A DNA stretch of 64,000 nucleotides from Robiginitomaculum sp. (GTDB taxonomy: Bacteria > Pseudomonadota > Alphaproteobacteria > Caulobacterales > Maricaulaceae). The notes under the pieces are model-generated. The model ran no database searches. It saw only the letters and a list, made by a program, of their open reading frames with translations, and was not told the DNA's origin. Every line of letters begins with the position of its first letter. Position 1 is the first letter of the stretch. This document shows positions 1-9,118 of the stretch, piece by piece. The stretch spans positions 1 through 64,000 of the forward strand of contig JAJFFP010000008.1 in NCBI GenBank assembly GCA_021776595.1, written 5' to 3'. Both the position numbers and the translations under genes were made by a program.

Positions 1-536
1 TCGCTCTTGGCGGCTTTGATCTGTGCATTACTGTAAGGCACACCAACAATCCGGTTGGTTTTCAGATCCGCCTCTATGGTGCGACCGTCCAGAATATTAT
101 CGCGCAAGAACACGTAGGGCGGCATAACTGATTCAGGCACAACGGCGCGCGGATCGGTAAGGTGCGCCAAATGCCAGGCATCGGAATATTTTCCACCAAC
201 ACGGGCCAGATCAGGCCCGGTGCGTTTTGACCCCCACTGAAACGGATGGTCATACATGCTTTCCGCCGCCAGGCTGTAATGGCCATAACGCTCTGCCTCA
301 TCACGCAGGGGACGGATCATCTGGCTATGGCACAGATAACAGCCCTCGCGGACATAAATATTACGCCCTGTTAGCTCCAATGGCGTGTAGGGGCGCATGC
401 CATCCACCTTTTCTATGGTGCTGGAAATGTAAAACAAAGGCGCAATCTCGACCAGGCCACCAATAGAGACGACAATCAATATCCCCAAGGTCAGCAGGAG
501 AGAATTTTTTTCTAGTATTTCATGTTTTAATGCCAT
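1..536 (-). CDS. ccoO: cbb3-type cytochrome c oxidase subunit II (CcoO/FixO), 3' end cut by window edge
   Basis: Membrane-anchored monohaem cytochrome c subunit of the high-affinity cbb3 terminal oxidase; it passes electrons toward the CcoN catalytic subunit on the periplasmic side. About 178 codons are visible. The translation has an N-terminal membrane segment (about residues 13-35) and a haem c site, CYLCH, at residues 66-70, followed by the family-typical [10 protein letters not shown] stretch. The start at 536 is set by a strong AGGAGG that overlaps the ccoN stop codon, so the two genes are translationally close (9 bp apart). ccoQ and ccoP would be expected beyond position 1 but cannot be seen. 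Assignment to the family is secure; only the C-terminus is missing. Confidence 0.95.
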   Translation of the reverse strand, partial: MALKHEILEKNSLLLTLGILIVVSIGGLVEIAPLFYISSTIEKVDGMRPYTPLELTGRNIYVREGCYLCHSQMIRPLRDEAERYGHYSLAAESMYDHPFQWGSKRTGPDLARVGGKYSDAWHLAHLTDPRAVVPESVMPPYVFLRDNILDGRTIEADLKTNRIVGVPYSNAQIKAAKS

Positions 537-545
537 GATACCCTC

Positions 546-2201
546 CTATGACGTTGCGGCGATGGTGGCGGGCAAGGGTGCCATATCTGGCACTGCCTCG
601 CCTTTACGCACATCACCACGCGCTGTGCGCCACAGATTATAGGCCATTATCAGTGCCCCGCAGAGGAATAACAGACCGCCCGTGGCACGAATGATATAAT
701 AGGGGTGCATGGCCTCGACCGTTTCCACGAATGAGTATTCCAGGAAACCAAAGCTGTTATAGGCACGCCACATCAGACCTTGCATAATACCACTGACCCA
801 CATGGAGGTAATGTAGAACACAATCCCGATGGTCGAAATCCAAAAATGCCATTCAACCAGGTCGTTAGAATAAAGCCTTGTGCGTTTCCACACCCACGGC
901 ACCATACAATAAAGCGCACCAAAGCTGACATAGGCCACCCAGCCAAGCGCACCAGAGTGCACGTGACCAATGGTCCAGTCGGTATAGTGCGACAGTGAAT
1001 TAACCGCCCGGATTGACATTACCGGGCCTTCAAAGGTGCTCATACCGTAAAAGGCCACAGAAACCACCAGCATGCGCATAACCGGATCGGTGCGTAGCTT
1101 GTCCCAGGCCCCGGAAAGCGTCATCAGGCCATTAATCATGCCGCCCCAGGAGGGCATCCACAAGGCGATTGAGAACGTCATCCCCAAAGTCTGCGCCCAC
1201 ATTGGCAATGCAGTGTAATGCAGATGGTGCGGCCCGGCCCAGATGTATATGAAAATAAGTGACCAGAAATGCACGATCGAAAGACGATAGGAATAGACCG
1301 GACGTTCTGCGCGCTTGGGAACGAAATAATACATCATGCCCAAAAAGCCTGCGGTCAGGAAAAAGCCCACCGCATTATGGCCATACCACCATTGGGTCAT
1401 GGCATCCTGAACACCTGAAAACGCCGAATAGCTCTTGTGTTCCGTCCAGGCGACCGGAACCGCAAGGTTATTTATGATATGCAGCATGGCCACGGTGACA
1501 ATAAAAGCCAGATAGAACCAGTTGGCCACATAAATATGCTTGATTTTACGTTTCCATAAAGTGCCCAGAAACACCAACAGATAGGTCACCCAGACAATGG
1601 TCAGCCACAAATCAATATACCATTCCGGCTCTGCATATTCACGGCTCTGGGTAATGCCGCTGACATATCCGGTGGCCGCAAGCACGATAAAAAGCTGATA
1701 GCCCCAAAACACGAACCAGGCCCATGCACCGCCTGCCAGACGCGCATGAGAGGTGCGCTGCACTACATAAAAAGATGTTACCATCAGCGCATTGCCACCA
1801 AAGGCAAATATTACTGCCGAAGTATGAACCGGCCGCAGGCGCCCAAAGTTAAGCCAGCCTATGTCCGGAAAATACAAGAGACTTGGAAAAGCAAGTTGCG
1901 AAGCAATAATAACCCCGACCAGAAACCCGACCAGCCCCCATAATACGGTGGCAATGATACCGGCTTTGATAATGCCCTCTTCATAGCGCGATTGATCAAA
2001 GTGCAGTCCATTTGCAGCACGCATAAAAAGCGCGGTAATACCCAGTACAAATGAGCCAAGTAAAATGATCGCATGAACCTTCATCAGTGGATCATGCGTT
2101 TTCGCCGTCAAAAATAAACTTATCAGTGCCAGAACGCTTAAAAAAGCACCTAGTGTTATCACATCCAGTCCCAAGCCCCCGCGGGCTTTAGAGTTATTCA
2201 T
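546..2201 (-). CDS. ccoN: cbb3-type cytochrome c oxidase subunit I (CcoN/FixN)
   Basis: Catalytic subunit of the cbb3 oxidase, reducing O2 at a haem b3-CuB centre and pumping protons across the inner membrane. It has 551 residues, a little longer than most CcoN, with about 12 or more membrane helices. Histidine ligand regions of the haem-copper superfamily are visible: [32 protein letters not shown] and [12 protein letters not shown]. First gene of the visible operon, directly followed by ccoO. A GGGG-type ribosome site precedes the ATG. I looked for an FNR/FixK box (TTGAT-N4-ATCAA) in the 272 bp upstream and saw no convincing one, so oxygen control is expected from the family but not shown here. 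Confidence 0.97.
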   Translation of the reverse strand: MNNSKARGGLGLDVITLGAFLSVLALISLFLTAKTHDPLMKVHAIILLGSFVLGITALFMRAANGLHFDQSRYEEGIIKAGIIATVLWGLVGFLVGVIIASQLAFPSLLYFPDIGWLNFGRLRPVHTSAVIFAFGGNALMVTSFYVVQRTSHARLAGGAWAWFVFWGYQLFIVLAATGYVSGITQSREYAEPEWYIDLWLTIVWVTYLLVFLGTLWKRKIKHIYVANWFYLAFIVTVAMLHIINNLAVPVAWTEHKSYSAFSGVQDAMTQWWYGHNAVGFFLTAGFLGMMYYFVPKRAERPVYSYRLSIVHFWSLIFIYIWAGPHHLHYTALPMWAQTLGMTFSIALWMPSWGGMINGLMTLSGAWDKLRTDPVMRMLVVSVAFYGMSTFEGPVMSIRAVNSLSHYTDWTIGHVHSGALGWVAYVSFGALYCMVPWVWKRTRLYSNDLVEWHFWISTIGIVFYITSMWVSGIMQGLMWRAYNSFGFLEYSFVETVEAMHPYYIIRATGGLLFLCGALIMAYNLWRTARGDVRKGEAVPDMAPLPATIAATS

Positions 2202-2473
2202 CTTGAGACACCCCTCATTGCACCGTGCTTGTTAACGGCAATTCCAGATATACTATCAACGCTTGTTTGGGCCTGATCTCAAGAGAAAAACTGCTGCTTA
2301 TATTCAAATGCGCTAATATGTCGCAACACCCGGAAATCCCCTTCAAGCGCTATTTATTAAACCAGATTTCAAACCATAAACAGATTCGCAGGGAACCGGG
2401 TAATAAATTCACACGTTTTACGGGTATTTCTACCAAACTGTTGTTTGGTCATAGATACTGGTGCCCATAATTA

Positions 2474-3553
2474 TCAGGCCAGATGAAACGCCAGCGTTCT
2501 GTCCAAACGCCTGAAGGCACGCCCCGGCATCTGCGATACCGGTCCCAGCGGCAAGGCTTCAAACCCGCGTTGCACCAGTTGCGCGCCATGCTGACAGGTT
2601 GACAGGAAAGATGGTGCCGTTGCTGTGCCACGACACACCGGCTCAATAGTACCACCAAACTGTAGCTTATAGCGATAATCGCCAATGCCAAGGTGGACTT
2701 TTTTAATTTTGTCTTTGGCGTGATCCTGCAACAGCTTGAATAACAAGGTGTGACCTACGCCAAACCGGGCAAAGTCCGGATTGTAGACCGGAAACCAGTA
2801 ATGGGCGGCAAGGTGGTTTTTCATACCAAAATGGGCGGCGGCCAACTGACCACCAACCCGCAAGGTTGAAAGCTGTCCGGTAAAATATTCATTTTGCATA
2901 CCCCCAATAGTTTGCAATAGCTTTACCGTCCAAGGTACGGAAAACACGTCAAAAACACCGGTTTCATGATATTGTGCACTTTTCCATTCCAACATAGTGG
3001 TAAAGCATTGAGGATCGCGATCATTGGCTTCAAAACTGACCGTGCCATGGTTTTTCTCAAGACGGCGGGCATTGCCTTCGTATTTCTTGAAACTTTTTTT
3101 ATTGTCAGTCAGCCGATCCTCATACCAATGCTCATACCCTTTGGACAAATCGGCTGTGTGGCAATTTTCCTCTGCGTCGAATGTATCAGCGAAACTGTGT
3201 TGAGAGGTGGGAATAAACTCAAAATGGTAAATGCCAATACCGGCAGCCCGCAACACCTCTTTCAGGTTAAATGACAAGCCGGCTTCGGCAATCAGTCCCT
3301 GAAAATCACTCAATGGCCCACCAAGCGGCAAGGCATAACCCAAAGGCCCTTTTTGAAACGGCAAAAAGCCTTTTATGTCACCTTTTTGGCTAATGACAGC
3401 AACGCGTGTATCACGACGTACCTGATCACATGCCCAAGCGAACTCCACATTAAAATAGGGGCTGTGAAGTGCCGGGTCGGCATTTTGAAAAGCGCGCCAG
3501 GCATCTACTTCTGCATAGTTAAGTTCTGATGGTCTTTTGACGATTACGTTCAC
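2474..3553 (-). CDS. FemAB/BioF2-like GNAT N-acyltransferase (HfsK-like)
   Basis: 359-residue cytoplasmic protein with the double-GNAT layout of the FemAB / BioF2-like acyltransferase family (related to CelD/BcsL). Recognisable stretches include an N-terminal YFNVEFAWACDQVRRD segment and a C-terminal acyl-CoA fold region (VGGQLAAAHFGM ... HLGIGDYRYKLQFGG). It sits divergently, 109 bp from the flippase that opens the polysaccharide gene run, which suggests acylation of an amino sugar freed by the nearby deacetylase. In Caulobacter a protein of this type, HfsK, modifies holdfast polysaccharide; that parallel is inference from family and context. It lacks a signal peptide. The exosortase/PEP-CTERM associated FemAB family is an alternative, but no exosortase gene is visible. 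Confidence 0.75.
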   Translation of the reverse strand: MNVIVKRPSELNYAEVDAWRAFQNADPALHSPYFNVEFAWACDQVRRDTRVAVISQKGDIKGFLPFQKGPLGYALPLGGPLSDFQGLIAEAGLSFNLKEVLRAAGIGIYHFEFIPTSQHSFADTFDAEENCHTADLSKGYEHWYEDRLTDNKKSFKKYEGNARRLEKNHGTVSFEANDRDPQCFTTMLEWKSAQYHETGVFDVFSVPWTVKLLQTIGGMQNEYFTGQLSTLRVGGQLAAAHFGMKNHLAAHYWFPVYNPDFARFGVGHTLLFKLLQDHAKDKIKKVHLGIGDYRYKLQFGGTIEPVCRGTATAPSFLSTCQHGAQLVQRGFEALPLGPVSQMPGRAFRRLDRTLAFHLA

Positions 3554-3662
3554 TTTTCTTGCCTTTTGTTTTTATCATCTTTGTTCACGGGCCATTAGTG
3601 CGTTTGTCATATCATCAAATTCCTAACAACGCGCTAGCGCGGCACAAAGATGAGGTAAATAC

Positions 3663-5132
3663 ATGCTCTGGCGTCATTTATTTGGTTATTTGCCGGTCAA
3701 TATAGCCCAGGCCGTGGCAGGTTTTGGTGGTATTTTCCTGCTGACACGCCTGATGACGCCCGAAGATTATGGCCGTTACGGTCTGGCCATGGCGGTCATG
3801 ACCTTTTTCCATTCGATATTATTTACATGGCTGGAAGCCGCGATGGCGCGATTTTATGCGCGTGCCGAAGCCAGAAAGAAACTGAATGATTTTCTAAAAA
3901 CCGCTTTTTTGGCCATGTTCGCCATGATCATATTCGGCATAATTCTGGGCGGTTTGGCCATTTCACTTTTGCCAATACCCGTTGAGTTCAAAACCATTCT
4001 TGGCTTTGCGCTTGGCGCGGCCATTTTGCGCGCCTGCCTTAATCTGACACTGGAAGCCCGGCGCGCCGCCAGGGAAGTAAGCCGCTATAGCCTGTTCGAG
4101 TTTTTTCATATTTCGGTAGGCTTTACCTTGGGGATATTATTAGTGGCCGCAACCGATTTACGTGCCGCCGGTCCCTTTGCCGGGATTTCAATAGCCGCCG
4201 GTATCGCCGTCTTGTTTGATCTTCCGCAATTGCTCAAACGGGCCAAAGGCGGCAAGGCAAATCTGGCCGAACTTAAAGTTTTTGCACTTTACGGTCTGCC
4301 GATTTCCATCTCCTTAGTGCTGGAATATGCCCTGTCTTCAGCAGATCGTTTTTTAATTGCCGGTTATCTTGGCACTGCCTCGGTTGGTATTTATACGGCC
4401 GGTTATGGTTTGGCCAACCGCACACTGGATGTTATTTTTATCTGGGCAGGAATGGCCGCCGCGCCATTAACCATTGCCGCGCTTGAACATGGCGGCATGG
4501 AAGATGCCCGTGTCATGGCCCGCAAGGCCTTTGGGTTTATGGCACTTCTTACTTTTCCAGCGGCAACCGGATTGGCATTGGTGGCGTTTCCACTGGCTGC
4601 GGTGATGACCGGTCCCGCATTTCGTGACCAGGCTGCGCATATCATCTCCTGGATTGCTCTTGCGGGATTAATGAACGGGGTGATGACGTATTATTTGCAC
4701 GAAGCCTTTACACTTTCAAAGCGTACCGGCGTAATGGCCGCAGTCATGGCCTTTCCGGCTGTTCTGAATATCGTCCTGAATATGCTTTTATTACCCGTAA
4801 TGGGCTTGCAGGGCGCGGTAATTGCCACCGTGATCGCCTATTTTTTTGGCATGGTGCTAAGCGCCATCATTGGCCGTCGTTATTTTCCACTTCCTTTGCC
4901 TTTTGGTGCCGCCACCAAAACCATTTTAGCCTGCGCCGTCATGGCCGGGGGGGTGTTAATCCTGCCCTTGCCTGATCATTGGCCCGATATGGCGCTATTG
5001 CTGGTCAAAGCCGGTGTTGGTGCCATGTTTTATGGTATCGCCGCGCTTTCTATGAACCTGGCTAACTGCCGCGAAATCATACGGCGATTACATCAACGTC
5101 TGCAAAAGCAGGAAAAGGCCCTGGCCTCATGA
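3663..5132 (+). CDS. oligosaccharide flippase family protein (Wzx/HfsF-like)
   Basis: 489-residue polytopic membrane protein with roughly 12-14 hydrophobic helices, of the MATE/Wzx polysaccharide-flippase superfamily. It would move the undecaprenyl-linked repeat unit from the cytoplasmic to the periplasmic leaflet. The N-terminus (GFGGIFLLTRLMTPEDYGRYGLAMAVMTF) is typical of Wzx-type proteins. First gene of a tightly packed operon: its stop overlaps the next start by 4 bp (ATGA at 5129-5132), and the next three genes are joined the same way. By position it matches hfsF, which in Caulobacter precedes a glycosyltransferase and a deacetylase gene. The upstream start (ATG, preceded by GATGAGGTAA) is clear. 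Confidence 0.87.
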   Translation: MLWRHLFGYLPVNIAQAVAGFGGIFLLTRLMTPEDYGRYGLAMAVMTFFHSILFTWLEAAMARFYARAEARKKLNDFLKTAFLAMFAMIIFGIILGGLAISLLPIPVEFKTILGFALGAAILRACLNLTLEARRAAREVSRYSLFEFFHISVGFTLGILLVAATDLRAAGPFAGISIAAGIAVLFDLPQLLKRAKGGKANLAELKVFALYGLPISISLVLEYALSSADRFLIAGYLGTASVGIYTAGYGLANRTLDVIFIWAGMAAAPLTIAALEHGGMEDARVMARKAFGFMALLTFPAATGLALVAFPLAAVMTGPAFRDQAAHIISWIALAGLMNGVMTYYLHEAFTLSKRTGVMAAVMAFPAVLNIVLNMLLLPVMGLQGAVIATVIAYFFGMVLSAIIGRRYFPLPLPFGAATKTILACAVMAGGVLILPLPDHWPDMALLLVKAGVGAMFYGIAALSMNLANCREIIRRLHQRLQKQEKALAS

Positions 5133-6073
5133 GCACTGCACCGCAAATTACCTGCAATCATGTATGGAAAAATACGCAGGCACCAATTTTAAGTGTGCTC
5201 ATCCCTTTTTACAAAGACGATCCGCAAGGCTTGCTTATGGCATTAAGCAAAGCCCCTTCAAAAGGTGTTGCGATCATACTTTATGATGATGGCAGCCAGA
5301 ATGCGTCACTGGATGAACGTATCCGCTGCACAGTGGAAGGTTTGCCCGTTCCTGCACAATTGATCACCGCGCAACACAATAAAGGCCGTTCGGCGGCACG
5401 AAACGCCCTGCTTGGTGCTGCCAGAGGGAAATGGGTGTTGTTTCTGGATGCCGATATGATGCCGGAAAATCCATACTTCGTTCAAAACTGGCTAAATTAT
5501 ATTGAAGAGGTAAAGCCAGCCATTGCCTTTGGCGGGTTTAGTGTGCAACCCATTAATGACGTTGAGCCAGCGCTGGCGTTACATCAGGCATTTTCGCATA
5601 ACTCTGATTGCCTGCCCGCCGTTACGCGCGCCAAAAACCCGACCAAGCATGTCTGCACATCAAATTTGCTGGTTCGCCGCGATGTACTTGCCGATTGTGC
5701 GTTTGATGATGGCTTTAGCGGGTGGGGCTGGGAAGATGTGGAATGGGCTGCCAGAGCTGCCAAACAATACGCGATCCATCATATCGATAACCCGGCAAGG
5801 CATTTGGGCCTTGAAAGCGCCGAGACTTTGGTGCGCAGGTTTAGGGAATCAGCGCCTAATTACGCCCGCTTTGTTGCGCGGCACCCGGAGCTGGCGCGAT
5901 CGCTTCCCAGTTGGAAGGCGGCACATCTGCTGCAAAAAGCCCCCATGGTTACGGTTTTCAAACCTCTTTATGCCTTACTGGCGCAAGATAAATCCGGCCT
6001 GGTTCCACTTAAACTGCGTATTCTGGCGCTCAAACTCTGGCGGTCATGCTGGTATGCAAAGGCTTTATCATGA
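5129..6073 (+). CDS. family 2 glycosyltransferase with galactosyltransferase-like C-terminal motif
   Basis: 314-residue GT-A fold glycosyltransferase. The nucleotide-binding acidic motif YDDG is at residues 52-55, the metal-binding DAD at 107-109, and a GWGWEDVEW motif at 198-206 is the hallmark of the GT7/N-terminal galactosyltransferase C-terminal region. It would add a sugar to the growing lipid-linked repeat unit at the cytoplasmic face. The start overlaps the flippase stop (ATGA) and its stop overlaps the deacetylase start (ATGA), so expression is probably coupled. Position between flippase and deacetylase matches hfsG in Caulobacter, but sugar specificity cannot be read from sequence. 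Confidence 0.85.
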   Translation: MSTAPQITCNHVWKNTQAPILSVLIPFYKDDPQGLLMALSKAPSKGVAIILYDDGSQNASLDERIRCTVEGLPVPAQLITAQHNKGRSAARNALLGAARGKWVLFLDADMMPENPYFVQNWLNYIEEVKPAIAFGGFSVQPINDVEPALALHQAFSHNSDCLPAVTRAKNPTKHVCTSNLLVRRDVLADCAFDDGFSGWGWEDVEWAARAAKQYAIHHIDNPARHLGLESAETLVRRFRESAPNYARFVARHPELARSLPSWKAAHLLQKAPMVTVFKPLYALLAQDKSGLVPLKLRILALKLWRSCWYAKALS

Positions 6074-6846
6074 CGAACATGCCCTATATTCCCTCTGATG
6101 GACTGATTAATAGTTTCAGGCGACGTTTTACCCGGTTGCAGGCCAGAAAACCGCTGGATTGTGCCCAGGGGCGCTTTCTGGTGAGTTTCACTTTTGATGA
6201 CTTCCCCCGCAGCGCCGCCATCAATGGGGCCAAAATTTTGGAAAAATATGGCTGGCGTGGCACCTATTATACCAGCGCCGCTTTTGTAGGCACGACCAAC
6301 CATCTGGGAGATTTATTCAAGCCAGAAGATATAAGCAAGCTGGTATCCCAGGGCCATGAAATTGCCTGCCATACGGAGCACCATATTGATTGCGCACTCA
6401 ATGCACCGGTTGTGATCGAGCGTGAAATCAGACGAAATCAGGCGCGCTTGCGCACATTGGGGGCACCAAAACCAGTATCATTTGCTTATCCCTACGGGGA
6501 AATTTCAGCATCGGCCAAAACACTGTTGGGGTCGCATTATCAAACCCTGCGCGGGGTGCGTGCTGGCATTAATCGTCGCTATAGCGATGCCCATCAACTC
6601 AATGCCGTGCCTGTTGAAGGCGGTCTGGACGCAAAAGCCCTAGCCATTTCCTATGTTGAAAAATTAAACGAGGCTCCCGGCTGGCTAATTTTTTATGCCC
6701 ATGATGTGCGTGATGCCCCTGGCGAGTGGGGATGCACACCGGCGCTTCTGGATGCGGTATGTGCTGTGGTTAAAAACGCTGGCCATGAAGTGCTGCCGGT
6801 TTGTGATGCCATGTCTGCCCTGACCGGTTTGGAGGAAGCTGCATGA
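6070..6846 (+). CDS. polysaccharide deacetylase (NodB homology; HfsH-like)
   Basis: 258-residue carbohydrate esterase family 4 enzyme. Catalytic-base motif TFDD at residues 41-44, metal-ligand motif HTEHH at 101-105, the FAYPYG motif at 138-143 and a late YAHDV histidine at 211 are all present, so it should be active. It would remove N-acetyl groups from amino sugars of the polymer. I chose the ATG at 6070 because it overlaps the preceding stop as ATGA; a start at 6046 would give 8 extra residues inside the upstream gene. No signal peptide is visible, so action on a cytoplasmic lipid-linked intermediate is more likely than on the exported polymer. In Caulobacter, HfsH deacetylation is needed for holdfast adhesion and cohesion. 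Confidence 0.9.
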   Translation: MTNMPYIPSDGLINSFRRRFTRLQARKPLDCAQGRFLVSFTFDDFPRSAAINGAKILEKYGWRGTYYTSAAFVGTTNHLGDLFKPEDISKLVSQGHEIACHTEHHIDCALNAPVVIEREIRRNQARLRTLGAPKPVSFAYPYGEISASAKTLLGSHYQTLRGVRAGINRRYSDAHQLNAVPVEGGLDAKALAISYVEKLNEAPGWLIFYAHDVRDAPGEWGCTPALLDAVCAVVKNAGHEVLPVCDAMSALTGLEEAA

Positions 6847-7757
6847 CCCCCGATGTTTCCGTAGTCATCCCGACATTTCGCCGCCCTGAACGGGTAAAAC
6901 GCGCAGTCAAAAGTGTCTTATTGCAAAAGGGATTTCAGGCTCTGGTTGAAATCGTGGTATTGGATAATGATCCGGATGCCTCTGCAAGATCAGTCGTGAC
7001 AGCCCTGGCAGCCAGCACCCACTGGCCGATTGTTTATGGTCACGAGCCAGAGCCCGGAATCGCCAATGCCCGCAATAGTGCCTTGCAACTGGCACAGGCT
7101 AAACTGATCGTATTTCTGGATGACGATGAGATTGCTCATGAAGGTTGGCTGGCAGCTTTATTGGACACACAAAGCCAAACCAATGCAGATATTGTGTTCG
7201 GACCGGTGCAGGGTCGTGTAGAGGGAAAAGTCGCCCACCAAAGCTATATAGAGGACCGTTTTACACGCAATGGTCCAAAAACTTCCGGGGTGATTGATAA
7301 TTATTATGGCTGCGGTAATTCGTTATTGAAACGTGCCAAATATTTTTCTGATTCTCCAATATTTGATACCGCCACCAATGAAACCGGTGGCGAAGATGAT
7401 GCACTTTTCTCAAAAGCGCTGGCCGATGGTGCCGTTGCAGCCTGGGCAGCCGATGCTTTGGTTTACGAAGAAATCCTGCCCGAACGGGCGACGCTTTCCT
7501 ATTCACTTTCCAAAGCCTTTGCCTTTGGTCAGGGACCAACGCAGACCTGTTGGCAACGCCGCAAGTTTTTTGGGGTGCTCTATTGGATGATGATTGGCAT
7601 TGGGCAATTTGCTATCTATGGCTGCGGCTATGGCATCAGCAGACTATTCCAGCAAAAAAATGCAACCGTATTACTCGACCGGGCCATACAGGGACTGGGC
7701 AAGGTTTTGTGGTTCAAGGGACTGGAACCACGATTTTATGGCGTCTCTGCCTTATGA
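6843..7757 (+). CDS. family 2 glycosyltransferase
   Basis: 304-residue GT2 glycosyltransferase starting with the classic VSVVIPTFRRPERVKRAV motif. DND at residues 41-43 and the DDDE metal motif at 93-96 are visible, with GGEDDALF further on as the probable acceptor-side acidic motif. The C-terminal 80 residues carry a hydrophobic stretch (YWMMIGIGQFAIYGCGYGI), suggesting membrane association. Its ATG overlaps the deacetylase stop (ATGA). The last 22 bp overlap the convergent polymerase gene. It is the last gene of the plus-strand run; HfsL-like or HfsJ-like roles are possible but not distinguishable here. Confidence 0.85.
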   Translation: MTPDVSVVIPTFRRPERVKRAVKSVLLQKGFQALVEIVVLDNDPDASARSVVTALAASTHWPIVYGHEPEPGIANARNSALQLAQAKLIVFLDDDEIAHEGWLAALLDTQSQTNADIVFGPVQGRVEGKVAHQSYIEDRFTRNGPKTSGVIDNYYGCGNSLLKRAKYFSDSPIFDTATNETGGEDDALFSKALADGAVAAWAADALVYEEILPERATLSYSLSKAFAFGQGPTQTCWQRRKFFGVLYWMMIGIGQFAIYGCGYGISRLFQQKNATVLLDRAIQGLGKVLWFKGLEPRFYGVSAL

Positions 7758-9001
7758 GAAGGTCCAACGCCAAATAGTTTTGCCGCCGTGGCGGCAAAGA
7801 CAATCCAGCCAAGATTATTTTGCTGCAAAATATTACTTTCCGACATTGAAAACAACAGAAATACCAAAGTTGAGATCAACCCCCAATAGGCTGCCCTGCC
7901 CCGCAACACCATGCGCAGACCCGCCATTATGGCGGCGATATAGGCAACAGCAAACATGAGCACCCCGGCAAGCCCAATGGACAGCCAGGTCTCCAGCCAG
8001 CCATTATGTGCGGTAGGCACCAGCCATTGCGTGCGCTGGCGCACCCAAAATGCCGGCCCGGTTTCATCAAGCCAGAAAACGGCGTAGCCGTGCCCTAGCC
8101 AGGGGTGGTGTTTGGTCTGCTCGAATAGAGCCTGCCAAATGTCAGTTCGCCCGGTCAGGCTGGGGTCCTTGCCAATCAGACCAAACATGAATTTTGGCGC
8201 ATATTCAACGCCAAGCACCAATGCCGTGCCTAAAACGACTGCAAAGTAAATGAGCGGTATGCCAAGGAATGGGCTTTGACGAAATACATATAATCCGGCC
8301 ACGCCGCCTATTCCCAAAAACAAAGCCATGAGCGAGGTTTTCGATGTTGATAACAAGACCAGCACGATGGCCAATGCCAAAATGCCTCCCCATAGCAGAC
8401 GGCGTTGAGGTTTGAAAATCATGGCGCAAAGGGCCAGGTGCGCACATTTAGCCATATTCATGCCAAGGTCATTTTTTTCATACCAGAGACCCGCCCAGGC
8501 ACCGGGAAATATTTCCTGCATTACGCCTTTGGATGGCACCAGCAGGGCCAGTAAAAAACTCATCACTGCCAATATGGCAAAACAGGTTGCCATGAGTTCT
8601 ATGAAGTCGCCCCAATCGTATCGCGAGGCTATATAAATAGCAAAAATCGTGGTCATCATCAGCGCGATAGAGCGGCGAAAGGTGTCAGAAGGTGAAATTG
8701 ACCAGAGCGTTGACGCCAATGCCAATAATACCGGCAATAAAATCAATATGCTACGCAACATATCCTTGGCAAGAAACCAGGGGCGGCCCAGCACAAAAAC
8801 AATAACTGCTGCGTAGATCGGATAATAAAACAGTTTGATGAATGGCAGATCATCTGCGGCCGCTTTTTCCACAATAAGCGGTCCAAAAAAACCACCCGAA
8901 AATACCAGAAGGAATAGCAGCACCAACAGCGTCTCAACCACACCGCCAACCTGCCCCAATGTGAACGGGCGCGGTGGTGCGTATTCCAGAGCCAGACTCA
9001 T
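7736..9001 (-). CDS. O-antigen ligase/polymerase family membrane protein (Wzy-like; HfsC/HfsI-like role)
   Basis: 421 residues with about 10-12 hydrophobic helices and a large periplasmic loop holding the Wzy_C signature: LTGRTDIW, then HHPWLGHGYAVFW and AHNGWLETWL. Proteins of this family either polymerise repeat units in the periplasm or ligate O-antigen to lipid A. In this locus, beside flippase, co-polymerase and exporter genes, polymerisation is the likelier job, as for HfsC/HfsI. It is the last gene of the minus-strand run that begins at the Wzz-like gene, with a 117-bp gap after the acyltransferase gene. It ends inside the convergent glycosyltransferase gene (22-bp overlap). Confidence 0.85.
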   Translation of the reverse strand: MSLALEYAPPRPFTLGQVGGVVETLLVLLFLLVFSGGFFGPLIVEKAAADDLPFIKLFYYPIYAAVIVFVLGRPWFLAKDMLRSILILLPVLLALASTLWSISPSDTFRRSIALMMTTIFAIYIASRYDWGDFIELMATCFAILAVMSFLLALLVPSKGVMQEIFPGAWAGLWYEKNDLGMNMAKCAHLALCAMIFKPQRRLLWGGILALAIVLVLLSTSKTSLMALFLGIGGVAGLYVFRQSPFLGIPLIYFAVVLGTALVLGVEYAPKFMFGLIGKDPSLTGRTDIWQALFEQTKHHPWLGHGYAVFWLDETGPAFWVRQRTQWLVPTAHNGWLETWLSIGLAGVLMFAVAYIAAIMAGLRMVLRGRAAYWGLISTLVFLLFSMSESNILQQNNLGWIVFAATAAKLFGVGPSHKAETP

Positions 9002-9118
9002 GCCGGCACCGCCTGGGCAGGCCGTGTAAGCAAGACCGAAAATGCTGAGTCTGTATAGTGCACCATAACGCCTACAATAAAGGTGGTTATGGTTAACAAG
9101 GTATGGAGGTCGCAGCCG

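Noticed and set aside
2202-2473. FNR/FixK box or small gene upstream of ccoN
   Set aside because: No TTGAT-N4-ATCAA pattern found; an 81-codon plus-strand frame here has no ribosome site.
2474-3553. Exosortase/PEP-CTERM polysaccharide system
   Set aside because: FemAB-like and deacetylase genes occur there too, but no exosortase, PEP-CTERM protein or DUF3473 extension is visible.
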